A model generated the notes under the pieces. The model saw only the letters and a program-made list of their open reading frames with translations, was not told the origin of the DNA and ran no database searches. Positions 21,306 to 32,448 of a stretch of 64,000 bases of DNA are shown here, piece after piece (the stretch's first letter is position 1; every line of letters starts with the position of its first letter). The position numbers and the translations under genes are program-made. This stretch comes from Galeruca laticollis (Eukaryota > Arthropoda > Insecta > Coleoptera > Chrysomelidae), in the NCBI GenBank assembly GCA_963921935.1, contig OY998185.1, forward strand, positions 28,240,487 to 28,304,486, read 5' to 3'.

Positions 21306-24300
21306 CTAGCTCGTCATCCAGCCTACTTCCTTGAAGTAGGCGATAACGTCGCCTGAATTAAGTTCCCTCATATTGGCGTATGTTAGCCTGTGCTCGCCGA
21401 ATACTTGAAACCTAAAATGAGAGATTGTCTGACATTCGCAAAGAATGTGTTCGACAGTCTCATCTTCTTGTTCACATCCTCTACAAAGTGGGGTGTTAGA
21501 TAGACCCAGTCTGTGAAGGTGTTTTCGTAGGTGGCAGTGACCAGTCAGAATTCCCGTGGCTGTTTGTAGGTTCCGCCTGTTCATATTCACGTATTTTTGG
21601 CTACTTTGCTATCCGGATACTGTAGCAGTTCCTTGGCAAGCCTGCAGCCTTCTGCGTCGTCCCATCTACCCTTAAACTTATTAAGGGAGTGTTCCTTTAA
21701 TAGGTCGGCCGTCGCTGACGCCAATAGACCAATGAAAGTGCCAGGTCCCAAGAGATTTTGGGAGGCTGCGTTCCTGGCTAGCGAGTCTGCAATACGGTTT
21801 CCTTTCGATTTCTCATGACCCTTGATCCAGCCTAAAGTGACCGTGTTGTTGTTACAGGCTTCGATTAAGGCCATGTGACATTCTAGTACTAGGCCTGATG
21901 TAATACGTGGTCTGTTCAGGACTAGTAGTGTTTGTCTACTGTCCGTAAGGATGTATATATTATTACCTGTGGTTTTCCTTTTGGTAATCTCTTTTGCAGT
22001 GATGCAGATAGCAGTGAGCTCTGTTTGAGCAACACTTGCATTGCAGCCCATTGCCCATTCTATATTTAGATTCAGGGATCTGGAAAAAATTCCACATGCT
22101 GAGCCCACATTGGATTTAGACCCATCTGTGAAGATGCGGATTGCGCCTTCTTCCAATAGGTCTTGTATACCAGTTTGTATACCAGTAGAGCGCAGACGTG
22201 CCATGGTCATCAAAACAACCTCCTTGATGTATATGTCAAGGGGAGTGAGACCGAGGATTACCTCCATAGCTCTTGTTGGTGTGGTTCTCATGCCTCCTGT
22301 TGTGTTGAGGCATGCTGTTCTTTGGATTTGGTCCCGTTTACAGACGACTGTCAGCTGGTTTGCTTTAGCTCCCCAGGCAATCGTGCCTTACGTTAGCATA
22401 GGTCTGATGATCCAGGCAGCAACCCTAGGTGACATTCCCCAGGTGCGGCCGATGGTTCTACGACACTGCTCATAAGAAATATATGCTTTTTTAACTCTGT
22501 TTTCTAAGTGGGAGTTCCACGTTAACTTACTGTCACCTCTGAAGAGAAATTAAGTTTGGTATCTAGGAGCTTTGGGGCTTGATGTTTTGCAAGCTTCCTT
22601 TTTTTCGTGAAGAGGACCATCTCAGTCTTTTTTGGATTTATTGACAGCGAATGGTCTCTGCACCATTGTTCTATGATATTGAGGACCTCCTGCATTAAAG
22701 CGCAGAGTGTCTCCTCGAATCTTCCTGTTAGCAGAATCAGTAGGTCATCTGCGTATGCTATTGTGTAGAAGTTGTTATCATTGAGGTGGCTGACCAAGGA
22801 GTCTAAGACCATGTTCCATAGTAGTGGTGAGAGCACCCCTCCCGGTGGACAACCTTTTACAACCAAGCCTCTGATGGTTACATCATCTACACTGATTTTG
22901 ATTGCTCTTTTTGAGAGCATGTTATATATCCAGCCATTTATGGTTTGGGGGATATTCTTGTTGGAAAGTGCATTTGTTATTTTAGGAAAAGTGGTTCTAT
23001 CAAATGCGCCTTCTATGTCTATGAATACACCCAGGGTGGACTCCTTATTTTCCAACGATCTCGCTAAAGTCTTCATTGAAAACGATGTGAGGCTAATGGG
23101 TCGATATGCTTTTGGGATGGAATAGTCCATTCTTCCTGATTTTGGTATGAGCACGACTTTGACTTCTCTCCAACCTTTTGGAATATACCTCAGTGCCAGT
23201 GAGGATCTGAGGATTCCTACCAGGTGCGGCATTAGGTAATCCAGGCCCCACTGAAGTAGGGCTGGATAAATGCCGTCCGTTCCCGGGGATTTAAAGGGGG
23301 AGAAGCCTAAGATGGCCCATCTCAGTCTGTCCGCGTCGACGATATGTCGTGATATACGCCAGTCTCGTCCGTCGGGTAGTGATTCTCCTCATCCTCCCAG
23401 GCAGCCGTACTTGTGGTTCTGGAGTCAGGGAAGTGAGTTGACATCAATAATTGAAGACTTTCCTTTAGGTTGGCAGTTTTAGTGCCATCCTCTCTGGTTA
23501 GTATACCGATATGACGGTGGGGATCTTTTGAGAGGGCTTTTTGGAGTCTAGCTGCTAGGGATACATCCTCGATTTCCTCGCAGTAGATTCTCCATGCCTC
23601 TCTTTGTTTTTGTCTGATGACTTTTTTATACTCTCTGAGGTGAGACTTGTATGAGTTCCAATCCTCTTTGAGTCTTGTTCTTTTAGCCGATTTAAAAGAT
23701 TTCCTCGCCGTCCCCCTGAGCTGGTCAATCTCATGGCACCACCACGAAGTGGAGGCTCCATCGATAACGATCCGCCTGAGTGGGCAAGACATCTTGTAGG
23801 CATTAATAATGGAGTTTTGAATTGTTTCATAATAACTTTCCAAATCTCCTTTATTGTTGGGCAACACATCCTCGACTCCTCGCAGATCCCCTTTCAAACA
23901 GTGGACATATTTTGTCCTATCCGTATTCCTGGGGTCGCGAGTCATTGTGGAGGTTGTGAGCGCAAGTTTTATTTCGAATTTTATCCAGCGGTGGTCCGAC
24001 ATTTAAATATCGTCGGATACATGCCAGCCGGAGATTATATTCGAAGTATTAATAGTAGATAGGGTAATATCTATTCGCGTTTGACTACGAGAGTTAATAA
24101 AAGTTGGTTCAGTACCTCTATTTAGAATACAAAGATTCTTGTTAGTTATATAATCATAAAAAGACTTACCTCTAGTGTTAATATCTTTGCTGCCTCAGCT
24201 TACGTGGTGAGAGTTTGAATCGCAGCCTATTACCAGTTCAAGCTTCTGGGTGAGACAGTGTTCCACGAGGTCCTCCAGCTCCTTAGTTGGTGGTGGTTTA

Positions 24301-24650
24301 GCTGCGTCTGAGGGGAGGTATGCGGATGTCAGTATTAACACTTTCTTTTGACCTTTCTGTACATATTCAACCTTCACTACCGTTAAGTCGGAGGACGAAA
24401 AATGCGTCAGTGGGTAGATCTTAAAATTTCTAGGGACGTATATGGCCGTCCTAGGTTGCTGATTGCTTGGAAAGCTGAAAATTAAACCTTTTGGATTATT
24501 TAGACCCATGATTTTGGTTTGTCTTATCCAGGGTTCTTGGATAAGTGCTATTGTGTCCTGCATCACATCCAGGTGGCGGCATAGTGTTGCCGAAGCCACC
24601 TTTTTGTGTTGAAGGTTGCACTGTATAAATCTTACCTTTTCATTGTCCAT
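21306..24650 (-). pseudogene. LINE ORF2: endonuclease, RT, RNase H (broken)
   Basis: The APE-type endonuclease starts at 24650 (FIQCNLQHKK, IQEPW, LVIGCDSNSHH) and is interrupted by a stop just after HHVS. It continues around 24002 with SDHRWIKFEI. The RT follows (23232-22522): YRPISLTSF, FIDIEGAFDRT, GCPPGGVLSPLLWN and the catalytic YADDLL. RNase H (about 22210-21800) shows FTDGSK, ELTAI, LTDSRQ and GNRIADSLA. The C-terminus (21590-21306) has a CRGCEQEDETVEHILCEC zinc-binding motif. Several frameshifts separate these blocks, so the product is not made. Confidence 0.88.
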
Positions 24651-24683
24651 ATCGGCTTGATGGTGGTGAGATGGGTATTTCTT

Positions 24684-25808
24684 TTAGGCCATCTCCACTT
24701 CCTCACTTGGAGGTGTGTTGACGTCGCCTGTGTCCTGGCTTAGAGCTGTTAGTTCTGCCAGGAGACTGTCGGTCGCCATATTGGAGGATGGTTCGACAGT
24801 CTCCGCAGAAGCAGCAGCTCCTTGGAGTTCATCGGGTGGGAGAGGGGGGTCCGTGCTCGATCCCCTCCGTTCCGGGTCCAGTTTCTTGGTTTTAACAATC
24901 AATGAGGTGAACGCGTAGCTCATCCTCATTGATCGTTTTTTTAGGGCACCCATTTCCTCGTCTCTTACGCCAAAGACGAATAGGTGTCCTTTGGGATTGA
25001 CCTTTGCTTCGTGGTGGAAGGAAAACCATGCATCCACCCGAAGGTCTGGGTTTTGTTTGTCCAGCCGGCGCAGCACATACTCTTTGTCACCCAGGTCAGC
25101 GCGAGCATCGCTGGGGACCCAGAGGGTGGCTTTTGTCAGCTGGGGGAGGTTGTCGACGTGCACCACGTCGAGCTTAGCCTCCTTCCACGGTTTCAGTTTT
25201 GAAACTGTATTCCTTAGCCACTCTAGCGTTTCGTCATTATCGCAGGTGACTCCATTATCGGTAATTATTTTACCGTATGGATCGGCCTTATCTATAATGG
25301 CTACCCGTAAGTGGCTGGTAGCTGCTTCGCTGTAGCTTTTGGTTTTAGCATCCATCCGCGTCCTCTTTCCTCTGGAAGAGTTTTCCTCTGAGGTATTGGA
25401 GCGGATGCGCTTCTTTACTTGGGGGGCGACGCGTTCCGAGCCTCTTTTGGAGGAGGAACTGCCTTCGCCACCCTTAAGTTTTTGGCCGCTGGTGCCAGGT
25501 TTAGAAAGGGAGGGGCGAGTGGCGCAAGTGGTGTCTGTAGAGACGCCAGCTTGCTGCCTCGCTTTCCTCCTACTATTTGCCTTAGCACCGCAGGTTCTTT
25601 TGCCTCGACGGTGCTTTGGTATTGGAGGTGAGCGTTCTCGCTCATCCTCCGGTTTTTGTTTTTTTTTTGTTTTTGTTGTTGGTCCATTCTGGTCCCACGA
25701 GTAGCTAGGGAAATGTTCGTCATCTCTGGCAGAGCCCCGCATGCCAGGGAAAGGCTGTTTCCAAGGGGGTGTCGGCTGGTACCCCCAGGGAGACGTTCGC
25801 GGTCGCAT
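24684..25808 (-). CDS. LINE ORF1 protein (DUF4780-like), open
   Basis: This 374-residue ORF is uninterrupted. The first 160 residues are basic and low in complexity. A folded domain follows at about residues 165-310 (YSEAATSHLRVAIIDK, TLEWLRNTV, VDNLPQLTKATLWVP, GHLFVFGVRDEEMG), which I recognise as the DUF4780 type common in insect LINE ORF1s and probably RNA-binding. No CCHC knuckles are present. The ORF ends 34 bases before the ORF2 start. The intact ORF1 beside a broken ORF2 suggests a fairly young copy. Confidence 0.8.
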   Translation of the reverse strand: MRPRTSPWGYQPTPPWKQPFPGMRGSARDDEHFPSYSWDQNGPTTKTKKKQKPEDERERSPPIPKHRRGKRTCGAKANSRRKARQQAGVSTDTTCATRPSLSKPGTSGQKLKGGEGSSSSKRGSERVAPQVKKRIRSNTSEENSSRGKRTRMDAKTKSYSEAATSHLRVAIIDKADPYGKIITDNGVTCDNDETLEWLRNTVSKLKPWKEAKLDVVHVDNLPQLTKATLWVPSDARADLGDKEYVLRRLDKQNPDLRVDAWFSFHHEAKVNPKGHLFVFGVRDEEMGALKKRSMRMSYAFTSLIVKTKKLDPERRGSSTDPPLPPDELQGAAASAETVEPSSNMATDSLLAELTALSQDTGDVNTPPSEEVEMA

Positions 25809-26211
25809 TCACTGCGGCCATTCAGCCATCGGCACGTTCCTCACACCTTAGCTTGGGTTGTTGGAGTGTCATTTGGTTGGTCAACACTGCTGTCACTGAT
25901 GATCAACAGTGCTAACGTATCCAGCGGTACCACGAGAAGGCAGACACTCGATGGTTGCATTTGTCCATTGGGCTGCAGAAAGCTACCTACAAGCAGACAA
26001 GCAAAGCGCAAGCAAGCAAATAAGCAAACCAACTACAAAGCAATGGTCAACTTACAACCAACCCCGTTAAAAATAAAAAGTTGAAAAAGGGAGAAACAAT
26101 TGCTTTTCAGAGAGGAAAAGTATGTGTAATGAAGTGAAAGGATAAAAAGGACGTCTCTCTCATTTCTACAGTTCATAACAGCTCGATGGTATAAATCGAG
26201 ACGCGTAAAGG

Positions 26212-26696
26212 CAAAATGAAGAAACCGCGAGCTGTTCTTGATTACAACAATACAATGGGGGGTGTTGATCGTGTAGATCAACATCTATCTTCCTATGTTG
26301 TACCAAGGAAAAGAGGAAAGAAATATTTTCCACATCCTAGATCTGGCAATGTGGAACGCTTTTTTGTTATACCAAAAACGTGGCGGTCGGATGGATACCC
26401 TTGATTTCCGTCTCAAGGTCATAGAACTTATAATTGAAAAGTACAAATCTACAAGTATTTCCAGAAGCGGTCGTCCATCTTCAACTCCAACACCGCTAAG
26501 ATTATTAGCACGGCATTTCCGCCAACTGAAAAAAAAACCAAACCCAACACGTCAGTGCTTTATCTGCGCACGGAAAAAAGATGAGAAAAATAAAAAAATC
26601 CGTAAAGAAACGAGATATATGTGTCGTGACTGTGATGTGCCTCTTTGCGTCATACCATGTTTCAAAATGTATCACACTGTTGCAAATTTGGACTGA
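26212..26696 (+). pseudogene. piggyBac-like transposase, C-terminal third
   Basis: This continues the transposase after the LINE: KMKKPRAVLDYNNTMGGVDRVDQ carries the third catalytic D (MGGVD). A frameshift near 26300 leads into the frame ending at 26696 with LRLLARHF and a cysteine-rich tail (CFIC...YMCRDCDVPLCVIPCFKMYH), the zinc-binding domain found at piggyBac C-termini. The KG codons at the junction read across the LINE target duplication, confirming the two halves were once contiguous. Confidence 0.88.
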
Positions 26697-26886
26697 AAAA
26701 ACATTTTTTTTTGCCCGACTTTAGGCGAAATAAGGTTACTTCAGTTGTATTTTTCTGTCAAAATATAAAAAATTTCCAAATGTTTTAGCAGTATTTCTTT
26801 GTGTTCTCATATTATGTAGAACAAAATTCATAAATAAAATAACTGGTGAAAAAGGGTAGTTTTTTTAAATTTATTTGGTGCATTAA

Positions 26887-27460
26887 GATGTTAATATCAT
26901 TTCATTTTTCTTTGATAATTTTTTTAACAAGATTGATTGGAATATTTGTGTATACAGAAATAACATCTAGTTAAATTAAACTGTAGTTATCAGGAATATG
27001 TATATTTTTTCTTTAAATTGAAAAGAATCTTGTATGTAGTATGAATTTTTATTAGTTATGTTATTTAAAATATTAGATAGATATTTTGAACTGGGTGTAA
27101 ATGGTGATTGAATACAGGTCACAATTGATCTAAGTGAAACATTATTTTTGTGCAGTTTTGGTAGACCATATATTTTTGGTGGTAAAGCATTTCTAATTTT
27201 TTATTTTGTCTGTGGTATCAGGAGATATATAATCTTTTTTTTTCCATAAATCTATTAATTCGTTATTCTTCTTCTGAAGTTGATTTGTTGGATCTATTTT
27301 AATTTTTTTGTATATTTTTTATCGTTTAGGAGCTCTTTCATTATTCTATCATATTCTGTGGTTTCCATTAAAACTGTTTTATTTGTTTTGTCAGCCTTTA
27401 GACTTTAATATGCGAATTTTCATTTAAAAATATTTTTGTTTTTCTAGAACACTTATATAC
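26887..27460 (-). pseudogene. Penelope-like element, RT N-terminal half
   Basis: On the minus strand: LKADKTNKTVLMETTEYDRI, NDKKYTKKLKIDPT, then PKIYGLPKLHKNN, RSIVTCIQSPFTPSSKYLSNIL and DVISVYTNIP-like text. These are the conserved early RT blocks of Penelope elements (ADK, GLPKxHK). A few stops interrupt it. It ends at the TTAA of the piggyBac insertion, and its continuation is at 19969-18985. Confidence 0.85.
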
Positions 27461-27540
27461 ACACAAGCATGGTCATAGCATCATATTTCATATTTTCCCA
27501 ATAAAATGGTCTAGATCATATTTAACTAAGCGTGAGAAAC

Positions 27541-27555
27541 TCGGTCAGCGGGCCC

Positions 27556-27598
<43 letters not shown>
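27541..27598. repeat. (TA)n microsatellite
   Basis: An alternating TA run directly beside the left arm of the large foldback. Confidence 0.9.
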
Positions 27599-27605
<7 letters not shown>

Positions 27606-28304
27606 GGGATTGCAGCCTAAATAATATTTATATTCTTGTTATACAAAACCGAGCGCTTTCGAAAGACTATTTCTTTCTTTTTCAAGGTTGCATGTTAGAA
27701 TTATAAGAAATCAAAGAAAACAGGATACATAGTAATCACATCCGACTTAAGTTAGAGCTAAAATCATTGCCTCAACATTGAATTAAATGCAATAGGAAAC
27801 CAAAAAATTGAAAATGTGAACAAGTAAAAAATTGAAAAAATTGAAACATTGAAAAATTGACAAATTGCAAAATTGAGTTTAAATTAACAACATAAAATTA
27901 ATACTTAGCTAAAATCCCTCCTGAAGGAAACACATTTTGGTTTTTTTAACTTCTCCACTACTACATTTTGACAGAGAATATTTAAAACTGATTCGGTTGT
28001 TTCAAGTGTATCTAGTTTTTGGATAGACAGTAATGTTTTTTACTTTACCATACCTGCTTTCAGTCGTATTCTCTTCAAACGAGTTTGTTTTATTATATGT
28101 CAAACATATATAATAAAACAAACTCGTTTGAGGCATTGATTTTAGCTCTAACTTAAGTCGGATGTGATTACTATGTATCCTGTTTTCTTTGATTTCTTAT
28201 AATTCTAACATGCAACCTTGAAAAAGAAAGAAATAGTCTTTCGAAAGCGCTCGGTTTTGTATAACAAGAATATAAATATTATTTAGGCTGCAATCCCCGT
28301 GATA
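27599..28304. repeat. 706-bp foldback with about 178-bp near-perfect arms
   Basis: The left arm 27599-27776 and right arm 28128-28304 are reverse complements with about one mismatch seen (ATCATTGCC against GGCATTGAT). A second, smaller palindrome (28075-28099 / 28105-28131, TCAAACGAGTTTGTTTTATT) lies at the inner edge. The centre is AT-rich with repeated TTGAAAAA text. Each arm carries a hammerhead-like segment. It lies at the 5' side of the Penelope-like element and may be its terminal repeat structure. Confidence 0.88.
28214..28256 (+). ncRNA. Degenerate hammerhead-like motif in foldback arm
   Basis: AACC, TTGAAAAA (in place of the CTGATGA core), stem GAAAGA/TCTTTC with loop AATAG, GAA, self-complementary AGCGCT, C, GGTT pairing with AACC. 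The layout copies that at 8388-8427, but the first core strand is altered, so catalysis is unlikely. A mirror copy lies at 27647-27689 on the minus strand. Confidence 0.45.
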
Positions 28305-28344
28305 TTTTCAATTTTGTTTGTTAATAGTTCAGCCGTGATTACTT

Positions 28345-28345
28345 G

Positions 28346-28392
<47 letters not shown>
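28345..28392. repeat. (TC)n(TA)n compound microsatellite
   Basis: A run of TC dinucleotides followed directly by a run of TA dinucleotides. Confidence 0.95.
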
Positions 28393-28395
<3 letters not shown>

Positions 28396-28782
28396 AGATG
28401 AAGACACCCCCATATTTTCGCTGTTTGAAAGATTACAGATTTGAATGTTTGCAGAGTCATACATGTTGATGGGGCACATCTTTTAAGTTAATCAACTGAA
28501 ATCTGAACTTTAATCTCAGCCTACTACGATTTCACAAACGGGGGCACTTTTCGATATTTTGCTTCGCGTTAAAAATATCGAAAAAAAATATTCGCAAAAG
28601 TTGTTCAGAATATCATTTTAACCCCACATATCAAAATTCGCATTTATAATTTTTTAATTTTTTTGGCCCACACATTATTACAAGATATTGTTTAATTTGA
28701 TCAATAGCGTACCATGGAAAATAATATTTTGACAGTGTTTTTAAATGTCAGCTAAGTTCTACTCAGTGATCAAAGAAATAAA

Positions 28783-29600
28783 ATGCGATTGACTTTAAGC
28801 GTAAAAATAGAAATAATCGGGTTGTTTGGTGATAATGCTCGTAGTAGTAGAGAAGTTGCTGCAGAGTTTAACTTGACTCCAATGTGCGCCCATTACTCAT
28901 GGAAAAGCAGCTGCTGTAAATGCTCTTTTCAACGAAACTGTCAGTGTTATTAAAGTTCATCGGAATGGTCATCCTCGTCGAATACACCCGCATCTTGAGG
29001 ATAACAATATATTGGCAGCAAATCGAGCAGATCCATGCATGAGCCTCCGAAATTTTTCGTCTCAACTCAATATTAGTAAGGATAAAATTAGAAGATCTTT
29101 TGAACGTCACAAGATTAAGCCCTATAAACCGAAGTTCTTACATACATTGAAAGAAGGTGATGATAATAAAAGATTAGACTATTGTTATTGGGCCCAAGGT
29201 AATTTTTTAAATGACAGACATTTTCTGAAGAAGATTATGTTTACCGATGAGGCTACATTCACCACTAATGGGGTTGTATCCTCTCAAAATTGTAGATACT
29301 GGCCCATAGATAATCCTCACTGGGTTATCAATTGTAAAGACCAATATTCCCAGAAAGTCAATGTCTGGTGTGGGATTTTAGGAGACCGTATAATTGGTCC
29401 TTTTTTCTTCAATGGATCATTGAATGCTGATCGCTTTGTTAACTTCCCCGATGGAAAATTTTGGCAATCAATTGAAAATATTCCTCTTAGCGTGCGTCAG
29501 GATATGTAACGGTGCATCCATCCACAATTCAAGGCTTGTTCGTCAATGGTTGAACCAAAATGATCCTATGCGCTGGATAGGAAGAAACAGTCCTTTTGAA
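28783..29600 (+). pseudogene. Tc/mariner-type transposase, truncated by LINE
   Basis: This starts MRLTLSVKIEIIGLFGDNARSSREVAAEFNL, then a frameshift near 28885. The long frame 29012-29509 covers FTDEATFTTNGVV (first catalytic D) and NCRYWPIDNPHW...KVNVWCGILGDRIIGPFFF. Next are MEN/QQD-region remnants with a stop and SRLVRQWLNQNDPMRWIGRNSPFE. It breaks off at about 29600 where LINE sequence starts, losing the SPDL block. It is of the same superfamily as the intact gene at 10620-11702 but a different family. Confidence 0.82.
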
Positions 29601-31593
29601 ACTTTGGTTGTTTTGAGAATATTATGCACTGGGACTTGCTGTGCGAGAAATGAAAACCTGTCGCTCTTGTCCATTTTTCCATCGTTATGAGTTGTTTTTG
29701 TAGTATCGTTGAACATGCGGGTAATGTCCTGCTTTTTTAAAAAAATGATCACGTCATCCGCATACATTCGGATCTGTATTGGTTTTTCTATATCTCTAGT
29801 TATATCGTTCATGGTTAGGAGAAATAAAGTTGGACTAATAATTGATCCTTGGGGTGTTCCATTTTCTTGTTTTTGGATGGAAGAAGTTGTCCCATTGACT
29901 CTAACTTGAAATGTTCTGTCACATAAAAAGTTCTGTATGAAAGCTAGAATGTTACCTTGATATCCTAGGTTGCTTAGCTTTGATAGTATGTTGTGTTTCC
30001 AAGTTGTTTCGAAAGTTTTATTTACATCAAAATAGATGGCCATGCAGAGTTCTTTATTTGAGAATGCTTCTTTAATATGAGTTTCTAAATCAATTATGTT
30101 GTCTAATGTTGATCTATTTGGTCTAAATCCTGATTGCTCCGGGGTCAGATGTCCTTTGCTTTCTAGGTCCCAAAGAGGTCTTTTATTTATTATTTTTTCG
30201 AGCAGTTTGCATAAGGCGCAGGTTAAAGAAATGGGTCTATAAGAATCTGCTAGAAGGGGTGATTTAGAAGGTTTTAAGATGGGGATTGTGATTGCCTTTC
30301 TCCATGTGTTAGGATATAGATGTTGGCCCCAGACACTGTTGTATATTTGCAAGACGTGATGTTTCGCAGATGAAGGCAGGTTTTTTAAAAATATGGGCGG
30401 GATATCATCGGGTCCAGGAGATGTGTTCTTAAGTTCGTGGAGTGCATCGTTGAATTCGTGTAGGCTAATAGGCGTGTTAATAGGGTCTGCGTTTTCATGT
30501 ATCATAATGATGTTCTTTTCTTGCTTCTTCTTAAATGCTAGGAAGTCTGGGTCGTAGTTATCATTTTTTGAATGGAGACAATAAGCGTTTGCGAGTTCTT
30601 CAGCTATCTCATTGTTATCTGTTATCATACTTAAATCGTTTTTTTGTAAGTCTGCAATTTCCATATGTGAGCTTTTACCTGCTATGCTCTTTATTTTTTT
30701 CCAGACATTTGTTATTGGTGTTGAACTATTGATTTTCTGAACGTATTGATGCCAAGATTTTCTTTTATTGTGTTTGATGGTTAGTCTAGCAAACGCTCGC
30801 TTCTTTTTGTATTCTATACAGTTCTCAGGAGTCATATCTTTTATATTTATTTAAGGATTGTTTACTTGCTTTTATTGCTGACTCACATTCTTCGTTCCAC
30901 CATGGTACTGCATTGTAATTTTTTATATGCGCTGTCTTACCAATAGCGTGGTATGCTGCATCTATTATTATTTTGTCAAAGTCTTCTACTGTAGCCGTAA
31001 TATCATCCTGCAGTTTTGCCAGATGAATATTGTCGTCAATGTGTTGTGAGAAATCAGTCCAATTTGCTTTATTTAGTCTCCAACGTTGTAAGGGTATTGT
31101 ATCGTGAGAACGTTTAGTGGTGTTGATAATTGTTATTGGGAAGTGATCGCTGTCATATAAGTCTTTATTAATTTGCCAAGAGAGTTGGGGTAGAAGATTC
31201 GGTGTGCATAGACTGAGATCAATTGCTGAAGAAGTGCCCGCTGTTATGTTGAATCTGGTGCCACTGCCGTCATTCAATATAGCTAAGTTAGCGCAGTTGA
31301 ATGTCTCATATAGTTGCTTTCCTCTTGAATCGTTTGACCTGGATCCCCAAGCAACGTTGTGCCCGTTGAAATCGCCTATAATTAGCCTGGGAGAAGGGAT
31401 TTGTTCAAATAACGCATCCAGTTCCTTGGGATCTGCATGTATGTTAGGCGGGAGGTATAAGTTGCATATATTTATTTCGGTTGGAGCTTTAATTTTAATG
31501 GCTACCGCTTCAATGTTGGTGGTGATGTTTATTTCTTCCGCTACTATTGTTGATCTCGTGAATATGGCTACACTTCCACTGGCCGTTGTTTAA
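29600..31593 (-). pseudogene. LINE fragment 1: endonuclease and RT
   Basis: From 31593 on the minus strand comes the endonuclease (INICNLYLPPN, RLIIGDFNGHNVAWGS, NDGSGTRFN, DLYDSDHFPI). After a frameshift at about 30830 comes the RT frame (30835-29600) with NTSPGPDDIPP, YRPISLTCALCKLLEKI, GFRPNRSTLDNI, NGTPQGSIISPTLF and MYADDVIIF. The RNase H and 3' end are missing: the text stops at the junction with the transposase at about 29600. The RT resembles the jockey/I group. FDVNKTFET replaces the usual aspartate in the FDxxKAFDT block. Confidence 0.85.
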
Positions 31594-31595
31594 GT

Positions 31596-32448
31596 GTAAT
31601 CTGCCATCGGCTCCCCAATGTTTGTTTGATAGACATTTCAATAAATTAAGTCCTTTTTGACAGTCTTTAATTAGTTGTGTTATATGGGCTTTCCAATTTA
31701 GTTTATCATCGGATATAAGTCCTAGGTATTTTATCTTATTGGTATACTTGAGAGTAGTATTGTAGATTTCCATATGAGGTTTGTGGTTAATTGGTTGTTT
31801 TGAGAATATTATGCACCGTGACTTGCTGGGCGAGAAATGAAAACCTGTCGCTCTTGACCATTTTTCCATCGTTATGAGTTGTTTTTAAAGTATCGTTGCA
31901 CATGCAGATAATATCCTGCTTTTTACAAAAATGATCACGTCATCCGCATACATTCGGATCTGTATTGGTTTTTCTATATCTCTAGTTATATTGTTCATGG
32001 CTAGGAGAAATAAAGTTGGACTAATAATTGATCCTTGGGGTGTTCCATTTTCTTGTTTTTGGATAGAAGACATTGTCCCATTGACTCTAACCTGAAATGT
32101 TCTGCCACATAAACAGTTCTGTATGAAAGCTAGAATGTTACCTTGATATCCTAGGTTGCTTAGCTTTGATAGTATGTTGTGTTTCCAAGTTGTTTCGAAA
32201 GCTTTATTTACATCAAAATAGATAGCCATGCAGTGTTCTTTATTTGAGAATGCTTCTCTAATATGAGTTTCTAAATCAATTATGTTGTCTAATGTTGATC
32301 TATTTGGTCTAAATCCTGATTGCTCCGGAGTCAGATGTCCTTTGCTTTATAGGTCCCAAAGAAGTCTTTTATTTATTATTTTTTCGAGCAGTTTGCATAG
32401 GGCGCTAGTTAACGAAATGGGTCTATAAGAATCTGCCAGAAGGGGTCA
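31596..32448 (-). pseudogene. LINE fragment 2: RT palm and thumb
   Basis: A second copy of the same LINE, minus strand, running from YRPISLT-like text at about 32440 through FDVNKAFETTWK, PQGSIISPTLF and MYADDVIIF (32229-31885), then MEKWSRATGFHFSPSKSRCIIFSK and IKYLGLISDDKLNWKAHI (31869-31510). It begins in mid-domain at about 32448 and ends at about 31596, directly against the endonuclease of fragment 1. The shared part (31796-32448) matches 29600-30250 closely. Neither copy is complete. Confidence 0.85.

Larger units (their letters stand above)
21225..26204 (-). mobile_element. LINE with DUF4780-type ORF1 and RNase H, inserted in piggyBac
   Basis: A near full-length non-LTR retrotransposon on the minus strand, with a 7-bp target duplication GTAAAGG (21218-21224 and 26205-26211). 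Order from the 5' end: UTR (25809-26204), ORF1 (24684-25808), then ORF2 with endonuclease, RT, RNase H and a C-terminal zinc finger (24650-21306). The 3' end (21225-21305) lacks a poly-A tail. An RNase H domain plus this ORF1 type suggests the I/LOA side of LINE diversity; the clade is not certain. Confidence 0.88.
19974..26882 (+). mobile_element. piggyBac-like transposon, itself interrupted by a LINE
   Basis: Target-site TTAA is present on both sides (19970-19973 and 26883-26886). The ends begin TGCAC and finish GTGCA, a short inverted repeat. The host site is the reverse transcriptase of a Penelope-like element, whose two halves line up across it. The transposase gene is on the plus strand and is split by a LINE at 21225-26204, so about 1.9 kb is piggyBac and 5 kb is the later insert. 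Confidence 0.9.

Noticed and set aside
22041..22475. Long plus-strand frames over 21.6-26.1 kb
   Set aside because: These are antisense shadows of the LINE ORFs on the minus strand.
27840..27900. Repeated TTGAAAAATTGA-like words, considered as a CRISPR or tandem array
   Set aside because: There are no equal spacers or conserved repeat; it is low-complexity sequence in the loop of the foldback of a eukaryotic genome.
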